This document shows, piece by piece, positions 52,209-63,596 of a stretch of 64,000 nt of DNA. The position numbers and the translations under genes are program-made. Location of the stretch: positions 1 to 64,000 of the forward strand of contig JACCIC010000373.1 of assembly GCA_018907035.1 (NCBI GenBank). Reading direction: 5' to 3'. The notes below the pieces were generated by a model that searched no databases, was not told the DNA's origin, and saw nothing but the letters and a program-made list of their open reading frames with translations. The DNA is from Sycobia sp. Sy_11. Its lineage: Eukaryota > Arthropoda > Insecta > Hymenoptera > Epichrysomallidae. The stretch's first letter is position 1. Every line of letters begins with the position of its first letter.

Positions 52209-52323
52209 CTATCACTCGGAGCTGCAGCAGTCGGCCAAACTAACCCAGTACGGGCAGATGATGGGCGGTCCGGGTTCCCTCAACGGCGAGTACGCCCAGT
52301 TCAGGGAGCGCGAGTACGCGCGT

Positions 52324-52361
<38 letters not shown>

Positions 52362-52497
52362 CGAGGCGTCTCTGCTGAGGAACTCGCCGAGCAATCCCTA
52401 CGTACAGCAGTTCCAGATCACGAGCAGTCCAGCTGCGCCCCAGCAGTTCGCCGGGCCGAGGAAGCGCGGCGGTTTCAACGCCGCCCAGATGACGTGA
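51637..52497 (+). CDS. C1orf21-like protein, terminal exon with Q/H/P-rich tail
   Basis: The exon follows CTTCATTTCAG and reads in phase 0 from the core-motif exon to TGA at 52,495-52,497, giving 286 residues. It opens GPDYDENAD, matching the G-x-DY plus acidic end of vertebrate C1orf21, which stops there. The insect-type tail then continues with LLRRWELASVSW (about residues 19-30 of the exon), a His/Gln/Pro-rich segment, Ser-Pro motifs (SQSPTQS, TPPGS, NSPTS), Q11 and Q12 tracts, and a basic GPRKRGG segment near the C-terminus. The tail is mostly predicted disordered; no enzyme domain is seen. GC content and third-position C/G bias are far above the surrounding introns, as expected for real coding sequence. 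Adding the two upstream exons, about 361 residues of the protein are visible. Confidence 0.93.
52174..52206 (+). repeat. (CAG)10 CAA polyglutamine tract
   Basis: An almost pure CAG run encodes Q11 in frame, flanked by His on both sides. Confidence 0.97.
52324..52359 (+). repeat. CAA (CAG)11 polyglutamine tract
   Basis: Encodes Q12 in frame after YAR. Eleven uninterrupted CAG units make it prone to length change. Confidence 0.97.
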
Positions 52498-53160
52498 CCG
52501 GAGCAGCAGCAGCGCGACAGGGACGACGGCTGCTGGACCACGCGATAGCGACGCCACGGGAACGGGTTCGACGACGTCGACGGCGGCAGCGATAGCGGCG
52601 ACGGCCGGGACGGCCATCAGTAACGACCGCGGATTTATGTTCCCATAAAGACTGATAACGCGGGGACACGCGCCGTGACGCGTGACGCCGATACGGCGAG
52701 GAGAGGCCACGGCGCTTTCGAGTTGCGGAAACGTATGACGGGAGGCGCTCGGAACCGTTTTTTCGTGGGACGTTCGTTCCTCGAATCGCCGAGTGAGGAA
52801 GCAAAAATTGATGCGGGGTTCGGGCGTGACGGCATGGACCGTATGGCGAACGTCGCGTTGACGCTCCGTGACGATTTCGTAATACATGTCGGCGACATGG
52901 TCGACCGTACGAGGAGTGGCGAAACGCAAGCTTAAATTATCGTAGAAAGAAAGAGAGAAGAAGAAAATGAAGAAGTACAAGAGTAAACGAGTCTTTTGTC
53001 AAGCTTAAAACAAACAAAAAAAACGTATATATATGAAAAATCAAAAGAATAAAAATTCAAGATGGATCTATACAAAGAATTATACTTTCCAAATCTAGAT
53101 TGAGATTGTACAACCGATGTTTTATAAATTTTCATATTTTATATATAAAGTTTAATATAT
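52498..53160 (+). other. Probable 3' UTR of the C1orf21-like gene
   Basis: Directly after the stop, about 430 bp remain GC- and CpG-rich, with CAG/CGG clusters continuing the exon's composition, then the sequence turns AT-rich. The first AATAAA is at about 53,048-53,053 and more occur further on, so the true cleavage site is uncertain. Antisense frames here and across the exon are products of the CAG/CTG composition. Confidence 0.5.
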
Positions 53161-53342
53161 ATACATATTTTTATGAGTTTTGCATTTTTAACGGATTTAC
53201 GTCGACACATAATATATAGAAAGAGAAAAACTTGTTCGCGACGCTAAAAGCGAGACAAATATATATAAAAAATATGCATGAAAAACAAAATGAAAACGAT
53301 ACCAAATCAAAAAATCATAGTCTCCCCTTTGTTGCTGACAAG

Positions 53343-53344
<2 letters not shown>

Positions 53345-53387
<43 letters not shown>
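53345..53387. repeat. (TA)n microsatellite
   Basis: About 43 bp of TA. Confidence 0.95.
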
Positions 53388-53388
<1 letters not shown>

Positions 53389-54171
53389 TACGTTGAAAGT
53401 GCCAAAGGTCGTACACGAAGCTTAAGAAATGATAGACGGAGAGGCAATTAAGAGAAGAGTTACATTGTGTATGGTGCTTAAGGTGCTGCTATTGTTTCAA
53501 ATACGAAAAAAATGGTATACTCGGGGTATTCCCATCGATTTTCTTGATTTTCCAATCTGTTATATACATAGTATTCCCATAAGCTTCCCAAGCTTATTAA
53601 TCTTTTATTAGCAATATATTAATTTATAACACTATATATATTCTATGATAACACGAACAATAAGGAATTTTTCAACATGTCGACGTTTACAAAAAAATTC
53701 AGCGAGGGCGTCAATAATCAATTTCCTACTTTTAGCCAGATATTACATTTGATAAGAATTGAAATAAAATAATACTGCGCCGCTCGATGAAAAATACTTC
53801 ATCATTTTTTACTGAAAGAAAATTCAAGAATATGTATGGCAAATTAATAAATTTCATAACGGAATACGTTTAGATTATTGTTTAAAATGCTAGAACTAAT
53901 AAAATGTACGTCAACGTGTTAATATTCTTACGATTATTAATCATAGAAGCCACGCAGTAAAACTTGATCTATCTTCTCAACTGAAAATCTGTTAAAATCA
54001 CCTTCAATAGATTCCATCTCATCGTTGCGTTAATCAAAATTTTTGTTCCACGTATATATATCTCTATCGGCCAAAGCTAAATATACCTTCGTATTTTAGA
54101 TATCGAGGATACTTATCACCTCGTGATGATTTCGAACTTGTGAAAATTCAAAATAATGCGGGAAGGTGTCG

Positions 54172-54172
<1 letters not shown>

Positions 54173-54233
<61 letters not shown>
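54173..54233. repeat. (TA)n microsatellite
   Basis: About 61 bp of TA, one of the longest pure TA arrays here. Confidence 0.95.
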
Positions 54234-54236
<3 letters not shown>

Positions 54237-54974
54237 TACACTCATACGGAAGGTTTCAAGTAGCTCAGTCATTCATGACGAAATCGATATATATATATAT
54301 GGTCGCCTCCTTAGTTTGCCCTAAGTATGTAGGGTGCGAAGTCAGAGGTGGAAGAGGCTTTGATGGATTCTCATTCTCGCCCTCTTTCTATATATATCTT
54401 TTCCGACTTCCGCATACAGTTATCTGCGCGCTCGGCTTTTACTTTTGTAACCCTAATTAAATTTAGTATAATACCTGTAACGAAGTTACAAGGTAGTAAT
54501 TGTTCCTCTTGAAGGTGAAATTTTCCTCTAATGGCTGAAGAGATTTAATTTACTCGCACTTTTAATTCCGTAAATAAGAATTTTCCACCGTAATCCGTTA
54601 TCTTACAATTATTCGGCGGGAATCTAACATATCCTTTTTTGCTTATGCATTCTACAAACGTTATAGTATCCCGATTTTTTCCGATAGATATTTTAAAGCA
54701 GTTAAGTTCCAGTGCCGGATCCACAATCAGATTCTAAATATTGCCATATTAAAGCAAGATACTAATTAGTATTCTCGTATAATAATTTATATAATATAAT
54801 TTTGCCTTATTATTATATTCTCTGAACAATAAAAACGGTATGCAAACACACATACACAGACACTTCTATAATGCGCGAACGCATTCCTCCCCCCCCCTCC
54901 TCACGCTCACGACGATGACACTTCTCCTCGGAAACTCATATTCCCTTCTCGCACGCCGCTGACCTAATTCGTCT

Positions 54975-55011
54975 GTGCGTGTGTGTGTGTGTGCGCGCGC
55001 GCGCGTGTGTG
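54975..55011. repeat. (TG)n(CG)n(TG)n composite repeat
   Basis: TG passes into CG and back to TG. A further (CG)(CA) composite lies at 55,252-55,280. Confidence 0.9.
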
Positions 55012-55587
55012 TTACCCCTCCCTTCCGCCTCGCGCCCTGCCCCACGCCGTCAGTTATGAAGAACGACCCGAATTTTTCCGCGTTTCGATTGGTTATTATT
55101 ATATGTTTGGGTAGAGGGAGGGGGTGGCATTTTTCTCTCCCTCGCCGCGCGATGGACGGACCAATGCCATCAAAATTATTACAGTTTCACCTATCTTATG
55201 AATGTTTGTATCGGCGCTTCTTTTTTTTTTTTTAATCTAACCAAACAAACAAACGCGCGCGCACGCACACACACACACACATGTGAGATCAGAATAAATG
55301 CTATAAATGGATTTCTATAAATATTCGACTTTTTGTTATACATATATACATATACGAAGAGATGAATTTACGGAAAGTGATTGCTTTAATTTGAATCATT
55401 CATGATATTACTATGTTATGATCTTAATAAGGGAGTCCAATTAGGTACCGAGCAAGCATGGAAAAAAAAAGGAAATCGACGAAATACACATCTCGTAACG
55501 TAAGCTTTTCGTATAAACGATGCACACCTTTTGGCGCCGCAGGCACTTGTAAACTCTGTATTAATTTGATCGGTGACAATGACGGAT

Positions 55588-55616
55588 ACACACACACACA
55601 CACACACACCCACACA
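55588..55616. repeat. (CA)n microsatellite
   Basis: About 28 bp of CA with one CC slip. Confidence 0.9.
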
Positions 55617-56033
55617 AAACAAAAAAATAATACGGAAAAAGAAAAACCCACACGACTGCAGACTTGTATATAAATATAAAATTATTTATATAAAGAAACG
55701 ATTATATATCCGGAATTCGTCGTCGTCGGTCCCTGAACGCGAGAGCAGAGATAACATATTAACACTATACGTGTACATTGATATAATGTAGGTATAGCTT
55801 TTGTGTACATATACAGGTGTACGTGATATCCGCGCGAACATGGCGGGGAGGAGGGGGTGGATGAGTAATTGGCCGGTCCTATATAATTGTGTATGAAAAA
55901 TTTCGCAACCCCCGCGCGGTGTATTTCTCCCCGGTGGTGCGTGTATATAGATTTTATGCACTGTAATACAAACGCGAAGACATTTTATAATCCGTCTTTA
56001 CGGGGATATCGCGTAGATTATAATTATATATCG

Positions 56034-56035
56034 TA

Positions 56036-56106
<71 letters not shown>

Positions 56107-56107
56107 G
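56034..56107. repeat. (TA)n(GA)n compound microsatellite
   Basis: About 60 bp of TA passes into a short GA run. Confidence 0.95.
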
Positions 56108-56235
56108 AGGAGCGATGTTGTGCTTTTATGTATTAATGTATATATACATATGTGTAAAAATGATGAGAAAGCATTGTGTTGATCATATAGCTTTAGTTTA
56201 ATAAATTAATGTATAACGAGCGATTGAGTGCGCGC

Positions 56236-56236
<1 letters not shown>

Positions 56237-56282
<46 letters not shown>
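56237..56282. repeat. (TA)n microsatellite
   Basis: About 46 bp of TA preceded by a GC/GT lead. Confidence 0.95.
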
Positions 56283-56284
<2 letters not shown>

Positions 56285-56564
56285 ATTCATAAAATACATT
56301 GTGGCACGTGTGCGCATAGACCTGGCATACTATATAGTTATCTATGTAGAAAAATCGTATAACATTGTGTATAGAGAGATTCATTGTATATGTAATAACA
56401 AAAATAATGATAACAATAATATTAATTAATATTAATAACAATAATAGTAAGAATAAGAATAATAATAAGAATAATAATGTTTAAGCGCGCTATAAAAACC
56501 CAAATTTTAGCGTATAATGACTGTATATTTCTATATGTTGACCATACGTTTTCAAACGATGCAA

Positions 56565-56592
56565 AGGTAGAAAGAAAGAGAGAGAGAGAAAA

Positions 56593-56660
<68 letters not shown>
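56565..56660. repeat. Long (GA)n microsatellite
   Basis: About 95 bp of GA with AAAG and ACAG interruptions in its left third. This is the longest purine-only tract in the window. Confidence 0.95.
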
Positions 56661-56665
<5 letters not shown>

Positions 56666-56832
56666 AATGAAGAAAATATATAATGAAATTTAAACAAATA
56701 AATAATTAAATGAAAATATGATAAAAGGAAAATAAAAAAACTATATTATATAATATATAGTTGAGGCTGAGACAAATTTTATATTTCGTGTTACGATATA
56801 CATATAATATATATAACATGTACACTCTGTAT

Positions 56833-56834
<2 letters not shown>

Positions 56835-56881
<47 letters not shown>
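56835..56881. repeat. (TA)n microsatellite
   Basis: About 47 bp of TA. Confidence 0.95.
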
Positions 56882-56884
<3 letters not shown>

Positions 56885-58619
56885 TATAATTCACCCTTTA
56901 GAGATACTTTCGTCATTGAACTCACGAACCCATTGCTCCATGCGTAATAAAAAGTAAAATATCCATATATTTACAACTTCGTATGTCTTATTCTGTTGAT
57001 AAACTTGCATTCTTTTCGTATATAAATAAATTCATAATTTCTCCTTAAAAATATGTCTGCACAAGTGTTTTTAATCCTTACCACCATATTCTATATATAT
57101 ATACATAAGATCTTCTAATAATATCTATAATAATATCTATACGTTTTCTTTTCATTGATCTTTCATTTCGCATGACTTTCTGCAAACAGGCAATCCTCGT
57201 TTTGTTTCCATTATCATCCATACGTGTACAGCACTTATAAGTAAAATAATTAAAAATGTTTTTTTTAAATTGTCCAAGTATACAGGAATTGGAGAATGCC
57301 GTTGCGGAGTGATCCGGTCAAGATGTCGCCGAAAAAAACTTCTTCAGCACGCTTCTATAATTCCATAATCTTCTATAATCGAAATTCTTTGGTACGCCAA
57401 TGGTACCGATCATGATTCGAAAAATGTATTTTTAATTATAAACCAAAAACTCGACCGTCGAACGAATGAAAGGTATACGATAATTCTTTGATTAATTTCT
57501 TTCAGTTAAATCGTTCATTAACAGAAATAATACGTTTAACGGCAGCTTTATAAGTGAGAAAAAAAAAATTGTTCAAGTGACGTTACGGTATAATATAATA
57601 CAGAAACGCGAATAAACTGTCGTAAAAGATTTTTTATGTAACATCGATATTTTTCATTATGTGCGACGTATTGCCCGATTATGTCGAAAATAATCTGGCC
57701 GTTTGTAAATCTGCATCAGCCCACTGATCTACGATCAGTGCAAGATGAATTTTAATTCTACAATTTTGGCACAACCATAAACGGAGAACGAAAGCGACGC
57801 TGTGGCAAAATCAATAATATCAATATTAAATTACTGTCTATTCTTCGGGTTGGGCAAAAGACGAAAAAAAAAAAAAAAAAAAAAAAAAAAACGGTAAAAG
57901 TGTATAATGCAGCTGAACGATTGGAATCGCGACTCGTCCCCCGTCCGCTTATCGTGGCAATATGTATATTTCAAGTATATGCACGTATCATATCCCGTTC
58001 GGGAGCCGGGCCTCGCGCTTATCAAGCGCCAAGCAAAATTTAGCTCCTACGACGGTATAAAGCATTGTTCAGCCACGAGATTAAATTAACACGTTCGCGC
58101 AACAGACGCGAATTTTCACGCCAATAATAATCCGCTAATAATCTCGTTATCCCCAAGATTTTAGAATCGAAACTGTAACGAGTAATCGTGAAATCTTGCC
58201 CTAACGCCTGAAGCAGCATCAATACCGTAGGTAATCGTTTCGCGACCTATAGGCCTACGCGCCCTCGTGCACCGCGCGCTTAACGTCTCGGAACGACGTC
58301 TGAAGAAACCGATGCCGAGAGACCATGGTCAATGTCGATAATTCGCCGGGGAAGTTCAATGATTGGGGTTCAACGACTTTTTCGGCGAGGGAAAACGATC
58401 TCGGTATAAATAACGCGTGCATCTAACGTTCTCGTTTCGTCCATTCGAATGAGATATGAAGATAAAAGCTGAATGAAATGAGTTTTTAATTTACATAATT
58501 CTTTTACATATGAGAACGCATATTTCATAGGAATCTTTATATTAATATATCATTTGCTCACGTTAAACTTTATTTGTCAACATTTTTCAAAATCTAGGCG
58601 CAATCCCAAAACCGAGGGG

Positions 58620-58621
58620 AC

Positions 58622-58662
<41 letters not shown>
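58620..58662. repeat. (TA)n(TG)n compound microsatellite
   Basis: About 19 bp of TA followed by about 24 bp of TG. Confidence 0.95.
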
Positions 58663-58663
<1 letters not shown>

Positions 58664-58777
58664 TTAGTAGTATGACATATTGAAGTAAATAATCACCAAT
58701 AAGCCGCAGTATTGACAATCCCCTCCGAGTCAAGGCCAGAAAACGCGGGAAATTCAACCGCGTAAAAGAGCCTCGCA

Positions 58778-58778
<1 letters not shown>

Positions 58779-58853
<75 letters not shown>
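58779..58853. repeat. (TA)n(CA)n compound microsatellite
   Basis: About 55 bp of TA followed by about 20 bp of CA, the mirror-image strand polarity of the TA/TG array 120 bp to the left. Confidence 0.95.
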
Positions 58854-58982
58854 TAGATTTATGCATGTAAGCGTATATGTCTTGTGTCCTTTGGGTAGTA
58901 CGAGCTAGAAACGCATTATTTATACTTATACACGCGTACGTATAACATTTAGAACCGACTTCCGCAAAGAAACCCTTAAGAT

Positions 58983-58986
<4 letters not shown>

Positions 58987-59049
<63 letters not shown>

Positions 59050-59053
59050 TGGT
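58987..59053. repeat. (TA)n microsatellite
   Basis: About 65 bp of TA. Confidence 0.95.
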
Positions 59054-59486
59054 ATAAAGCGCGAGGAAAGCGATGGACAAAAGGGCGGGGGGACGGGTGC
59101 GAGGGACAGTCAGACAGATATATCAGCGACTCCCGATCACCCGCCGATGATTGATGTATCGTTATATGTAATGATAATTATATGGCTGCGACGCGATTTT
59201 ATTTGGGTCAGGGGGCGGAGACGCTCCCCCCCCCCCTCAATGACGATCGTCGCGTATACATTACGGTGGTCCTGTACGTGAACGCGCCGCTCCCTTTTAC
59301 CGCCCCTCTGCGTCTTCCGCTTAATATACGTTAGGACGCGATGGTATATTATCCGATGTCGCGCGCGCCTCGAAGTTCTGTTCTCCCGATATATTAAATA
59401 TTGTATGTATATATGATAACGCAGCTGTCGCACGCATAAACTCGCCCTTATAGCTTTTTCGGGAGGGGGTGCTACGCATATAGATG

Positions 59487-59488
<2 letters not shown>

Positions 59489-59541
<53 letters not shown>
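59489..59541. repeat. (CA)n microsatellite
   Basis: About 53 bp of uninterrupted CA. Confidence 0.97.
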
Positions 59542-59546
<5 letters not shown>

Positions 59547-59716
59547 TATGTAGATATAAAGCTACGTGTCGCAGACTACGTCCTTATATGAGACACGAAC
59601 GCGCACGCGGACAAAGAAGCTCTTGCTCTATACGTATATGTGGATATGCTATTGTGTGCGCGACAAAGGTGAAATCCAATTTGAGGGAAAATAATACAGG
59701 ACGAGTGTGAGAGACT

Positions 59717-59717
<1 letters not shown>

Positions 59718-59770
<53 letters not shown>

Positions 59771-59781
59771 GAGAGAGAGTT
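59718..59781. repeat. (GA)n microsatellite
   Basis: About 62 bp of GA with one GTGA interruption. Confidence 0.95.
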
Positions 59782-59958
59782 CTGTCGTGTTTGCGCCGCG
59801 TGCGTATATATAAAATATGTAGATATAGCGAGATGGTTTTTTTATTGAGATATCGAGATCGTAACAACGCCCCATCTGTAATTTTATAAAGATTTATTAA
59901 AGGATTCCTTTTAAATAAGTCCTATTTAAAAGAAATTTCGAAAATCCATTTACATATC

Positions 59959-60047
<89 letters not shown>
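59959..60047. repeat. (TA)n(GA)n compound microsatellite
   Basis: About 56 bp of TA followed by about 32 bp of GA. Confidence 0.95.
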
Positions 60048-60048
<1 letters not shown>

Positions 60049-61135
60049 ATAAAAAAAATATTTAACAATAATTCTTTTTAAACACTGACTTTCTCCACAA
60101 AATTATTCCATCGTATTCAGCACGCACCCGAAAATTCTGAAGAACGGGGAAAAGAATGCTCTTTTACTTAATCTATAGCAGATATATATATATATATGGA
60201 TGACGGGATTTGGTCCAAATCGAGCAAGATGCAGTACTTGTTGGTGGATTATATGCCTCCAAAATGAGCTCTCTAAAGTTTTTCGCAGCCGACGCCCTTC
60301 TCTCTACTGAGCGCGGAAAAGCAAAGTTTTGCAATGGATAAAAAATAATTTATCATACAACGAATTAGCTTCAACGTTTTGTTTTTTTTTTTTTTTTTTT
60401 TATCTCGACAACGTCAACATAAATTTGAAAAATGGGAAAAAGTTACACGACGGCCGAGACTTGGTATATACGCGTATGGTGTATGATCATCTTGTAGCTT
60501 TTGTTCCACAAGCCTCCCATATCTTCAGTTATGCGCGACGAGTAATTTTTACTGTACAATTTAATTTGACAAAATTACGACCTCGTCTTGTACGAAGAAG
60601 TGATACTTGCATCGCGACAGATCTTGCACGGACTTCAATTTTCATCCAATGCTCGCGAAAAAAAAAAAAGGTGAAATGTAAACGACGCTTGTGCTCCTTC
60701 AAAAATAAAAGTCAGTCTTTGACAATCGTATTAATAGACAATTTCTGTCTTGAAAGTGATGACCCGGGCATATATAGGACGGCCGAGCAGAAGACACGTA
60801 TAATGGAAGTAATATAAACTATCAACCGGCGATCAAAACAACGAAGGACGAGCGATATTACGCATTGTCTAATCTATATCTTTACATATATACTGGAAAT
60901 ATTCCAGATCATATAATATGTGTGTTAACAGTGTATTAGCAATCTATACCTTGATAGTTAAAATACGGATTGTCGTACATACGCGCACGCACACACATAT
61001 CAATGTATAATATGCCATTTTTCCAGAGTATATACTATACGTTTAAATTTGTTTTTCGAGCGATGCAGATTGTATATTATATTTAATAGTAATCCATCGC
61101 CGCCTCTTCGGGATGTTGGTATAGAAAAATTATAT

Positions 61136-61155
61136 CCGTGCTATATATAGCACGG
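61136..61155. other. Perfect 20-bp palindrome
   Basis: Half-site CCGTGCTATA is followed directly by its reverse complement. It is more complex than the surrounding TA repeats and lies about 0.8 kb upstream of the myotubularin promoter region. Confidence 0.7.
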
Positions 61156-61442
61156 TGGTATGCACGCGTATCAATCTAAAATTAATAAAATTTAAATATT
61201 ATATAACCGTCAAAGTTTCAAGCTCAGCCGGATGGTGGTAACGTGTAGTTATTAATGCTAACGAAGAAGAAATAACTTTTTTTTTTTTTTTTTTTTTTTT
61301 GTCATTTCGAACAAAATGATATTACATATATGTTTGTTGAATCGCGTAAAAAAAATGAGGATATATAATGCGTTTGTATTTTTGTTGTTTTTTCGTGCAT
61401 TCTGCAAATAAAACAAATTGTTCTATGAACATTTAGATATAC

Positions 61443-61474
<32 letters not shown>

Positions 61475-61929
61475 TATTTATAGTCCTTATTTATATTTTA
61501 TTTGTTAAACATGTGAAAAAATTCAAATCTCATGTTTTTACACTTGCGCATTTAAGAAATGATTTTAAATATATACTTGGAAAATCTCGTTATTAAATTA
61601 GTCGGAAATTTCTTCACATTGCTTAGCGATATTCTGTAAAAAAAAAAGCCTCATGTATTCGCTATAATGCGCAGGATCGCGTTAACTTTCGTAAAGTGAA
61701 AAAACCACCTATACATCTGATTGGCATTATTGAATAAAAATACTACTTTACGAGACTTCTATCTAGTTTTTAACTAATTATTTATTTTACTTATACGTTC
61801 TTCGATTGGAATTTAATGTTTATAAAAAAAAAAAAAAAACACTTTCCTTCTTAATAAGAAAATTATTTAGTCTGAACTGTATACGTGTTTAAAATCGTAC
61901 GCTAACGTAAGATCTATTTTATTTATCCC

Positions 61930-62220
61930 TATGTTTAATCGGATTTATATACGGCGCGTAATCGAGGACCGATTTACCCAGGCGACCAAGTGACATACGT
62001 CTTCTATTGCGCAAACGCACCTGTTGTGCCAGTGGAACGTGCTGTACGCACACTATACCATCTTGCACGCTTCATGCACTCTGCTTTTTTTTTGGCATTC
62101 GTGCTGCCACCTAGCAGTGTGAAATCCGAGCAAAATGTGGTTGCACCTGTCAAACACAAGTTGACTAGCTTGACAGAAGTATTTTGAATAAGGAATTTTC
62201 CATAATTATTTTCGAGAAAG
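61930..62220 (+). promoter_or_regulatory. Probable promoter / 5' UTR exon of the MTMR2-like gene
   Basis: A GC-richer segment interrupts AT-rich DNA just upstream of the myotubularin start. It carries several GCAC cores and E-box-like CACCTG/CAAGTG sites. It ends in AAAG|GTTAGT, a usable donor at 62,221. A matching acceptor TATTTTCAG|ACC lies at 62,820-62,821. This would give an untranslated first exon, a 601-bp intron and an exon with the start codon. The small open frame at 61,990-62,187 is probably not a gene. Confidence 0.35.
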
Positions 62221-62899
62221 GTTAGTTACTTGCGCATTTATTTGTTGCACATGAAGGCCATTATACGCATTGCACAAAACTTTTGTTTTTAAAATTTTTG
62301 TGGGTGTGGCACTTCTATTGTAGATTTGTCACTTCATCAATCGAAAATTTCTATTTATTTTTCTCCATCCCTCGCAACAGTCATTCCACGTTTACATGGT
62401 GAATCATATATGATTACACAAAGCTCAACAGTCAGAATTATTTAATATTCTGAAACAAGGTTCTATTATAATGTAAATTGATATTAGAATCGAAATGATT
62501 TTAAGGTTAGGATTTCAATTAGTGAAGAATGTTATTTATGATAGCTAAAATTGAATATTTTAAAAGCAGGAAAAGCTCTTTTGATTTAATAATTCATTAT
62601 TATTCATCGTGCGTGGTACATTATTGGATTTCGAGAAAATCTTGTCAATAAATAGTGCGAGAGTAATATTATATTTTAGTATAAAACAGAGAATCTTAGC
62701 TTAATTGAAAATAACTATGAACTTATTATTATTTTGAAAAACTTATTGTTCTCATTAAAAGTAGTTTATTAAATAATTATTCATATTAATGAGATATTTA
62801 CATGTTATTAAATATTTTCAGACCATCGCAATATGAGCTGTAATATATAATAATGCGTCTCACAAGAAGAATTATTTGTTGAAAATAAAATTCATCAGA
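62221..62899 (+). other. Probable 5' UTR intron and leader
   Basis: AT-rich and free of microsatellites. The inferred intron spans 62,221-62,821. The leader 62,822-62,899 contains an in-frame TGA at 62,834-62,836, which prevents a longer N-terminus. Confidence 0.35.
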
Positions 62900-63025
62900 A
62901 TGGAGAAAAGGGGAAGTGCTGAACTTTTAAATATTGATCAAAATAATTCAAAAAATGCCAGTTCTGATTCTCTCAATTCCGACAGTAAAAGCAGTTCGCT
63001 CAATTCAAAAATGGGACAAGAATCG
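62900..63025 (+). CDS. Myotubularin-related protein 2-like, coding exon 1
   Basis: Codons 1-42 start at an ATG in a good context (A at -3, G at +4), with an in-frame TGA upstream at 62,834. The exon ends TCG|GTAAAT in phase 0. It encodes MEKRGSAELL..., a Ser/Asn-rich disordered start. Human MTMR2 also begins MEK followed by a Ser-rich stretch that is phosphorylated and controls endosome targeting. Myotubularins remove the 3-phosphate from PI3P and PI(3,5)P2 on endosomal membranes. The gene runs off the right edge, so only the N-terminal part is visible. Confidence 0.9.
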
Positions 63026-63140
63026 GTAAATATATACAATAGAATAAGCTGATTATTAATAATTACTTTGAGTGCTACTAAATCAAAACTAGTTTCTTTG
63101 GTACTTTTAAACATATTATACTTACTTCTATAAACTTCAG

Positions 63141-63257
63141 GAAAGTTGGGAAAAGGCATCTCACTCTAAGAGCTTCTCAACAAGCTCAACATCGACAGAT
63201 AATAATATCATATCTGCTCTAGAAACTAAAAAAGAAAATCAAGGAAAAGAGGATATG
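63141..63257 (+). CDS. Myotubularin-related protein 2-like, coding exon 2
   Basis: This 117-nt exon follows ATAAACTTCAG and ends ATG|GTAAAA. It has 39 codons and phase 0 at both ends. It encodes residues 43-81, ESWEKASHSKSFSTSSTSTD..., continuing the Ser/Thr-rich segment with a SFSTSSTSTD run like the SSDSISTS part of the vertebrate protein, and ends in a charged KKENQGKEDM linker. Because it is symmetrical (phase 0-0), it could be skipped without breaking the frame, as happens with N-terminal exons of vertebrate MTMR2. Confidence 0.9.
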
Positions 63258-63596
63258 GTAAAATTGTCAATAAAACATAAATGCAACATTTTTATTTTGT
63301 TTTAACTACTTCTCTATCACTTTAATTTTGGCAAAGCTTATTAAGTTTTTACTTAAAAATTACAATTTATATATTTTGCTCATCACGCATGACTTTTGAA
63401 ATTATGTAGGTTTATCGAATACTTTACAAGAGTATTCATTTAGTTATTTATATGGTAAATCATATACAAAAACACTTAACATCTAGTTATGTATTACCTC
63501 ATGTACATAGTTACAGAATCTATATATTTTATATATTTAAATAATTATTTGAATTCACACTAAAGTTTTTAACTATTTAAATTTCTTTCTATTTAG

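Larger units (their letters stand above)
53160..61950. other. Intergenic, microsatellite-dense stretch
   Basis: No gene was recognised between the two + strand genes. Part of the left side may still be 3' UTR. It holds the densest array cluster of the window (TA, GA, CA and composites) plus A/T homopolymers (57,867-57,891, 60,380-60,402, 61,276-61,301). A perfect 20-bp palindrome lies at 61,136-61,155. A 162-codon frame at 60,329-60,817 looks like chance. Confidence 0.55.

Noticed and set aside
51628..52980. 195- and 246-codon antisense frames opposite the terminal exon and its 3' UTR
   Set aside because: They are the reverse reading of the CAG-rich, GC-rich coding exon (poly-Leu/Val/Ala), so shadows of the real gene.
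60329..60817. 162-codon + strand frame
   Set aside because: It contains a poly-Phe run from a poly-T tract, has no recognisable domain, coding-like composition or splice context, and is plausible by chance in 64 kb.
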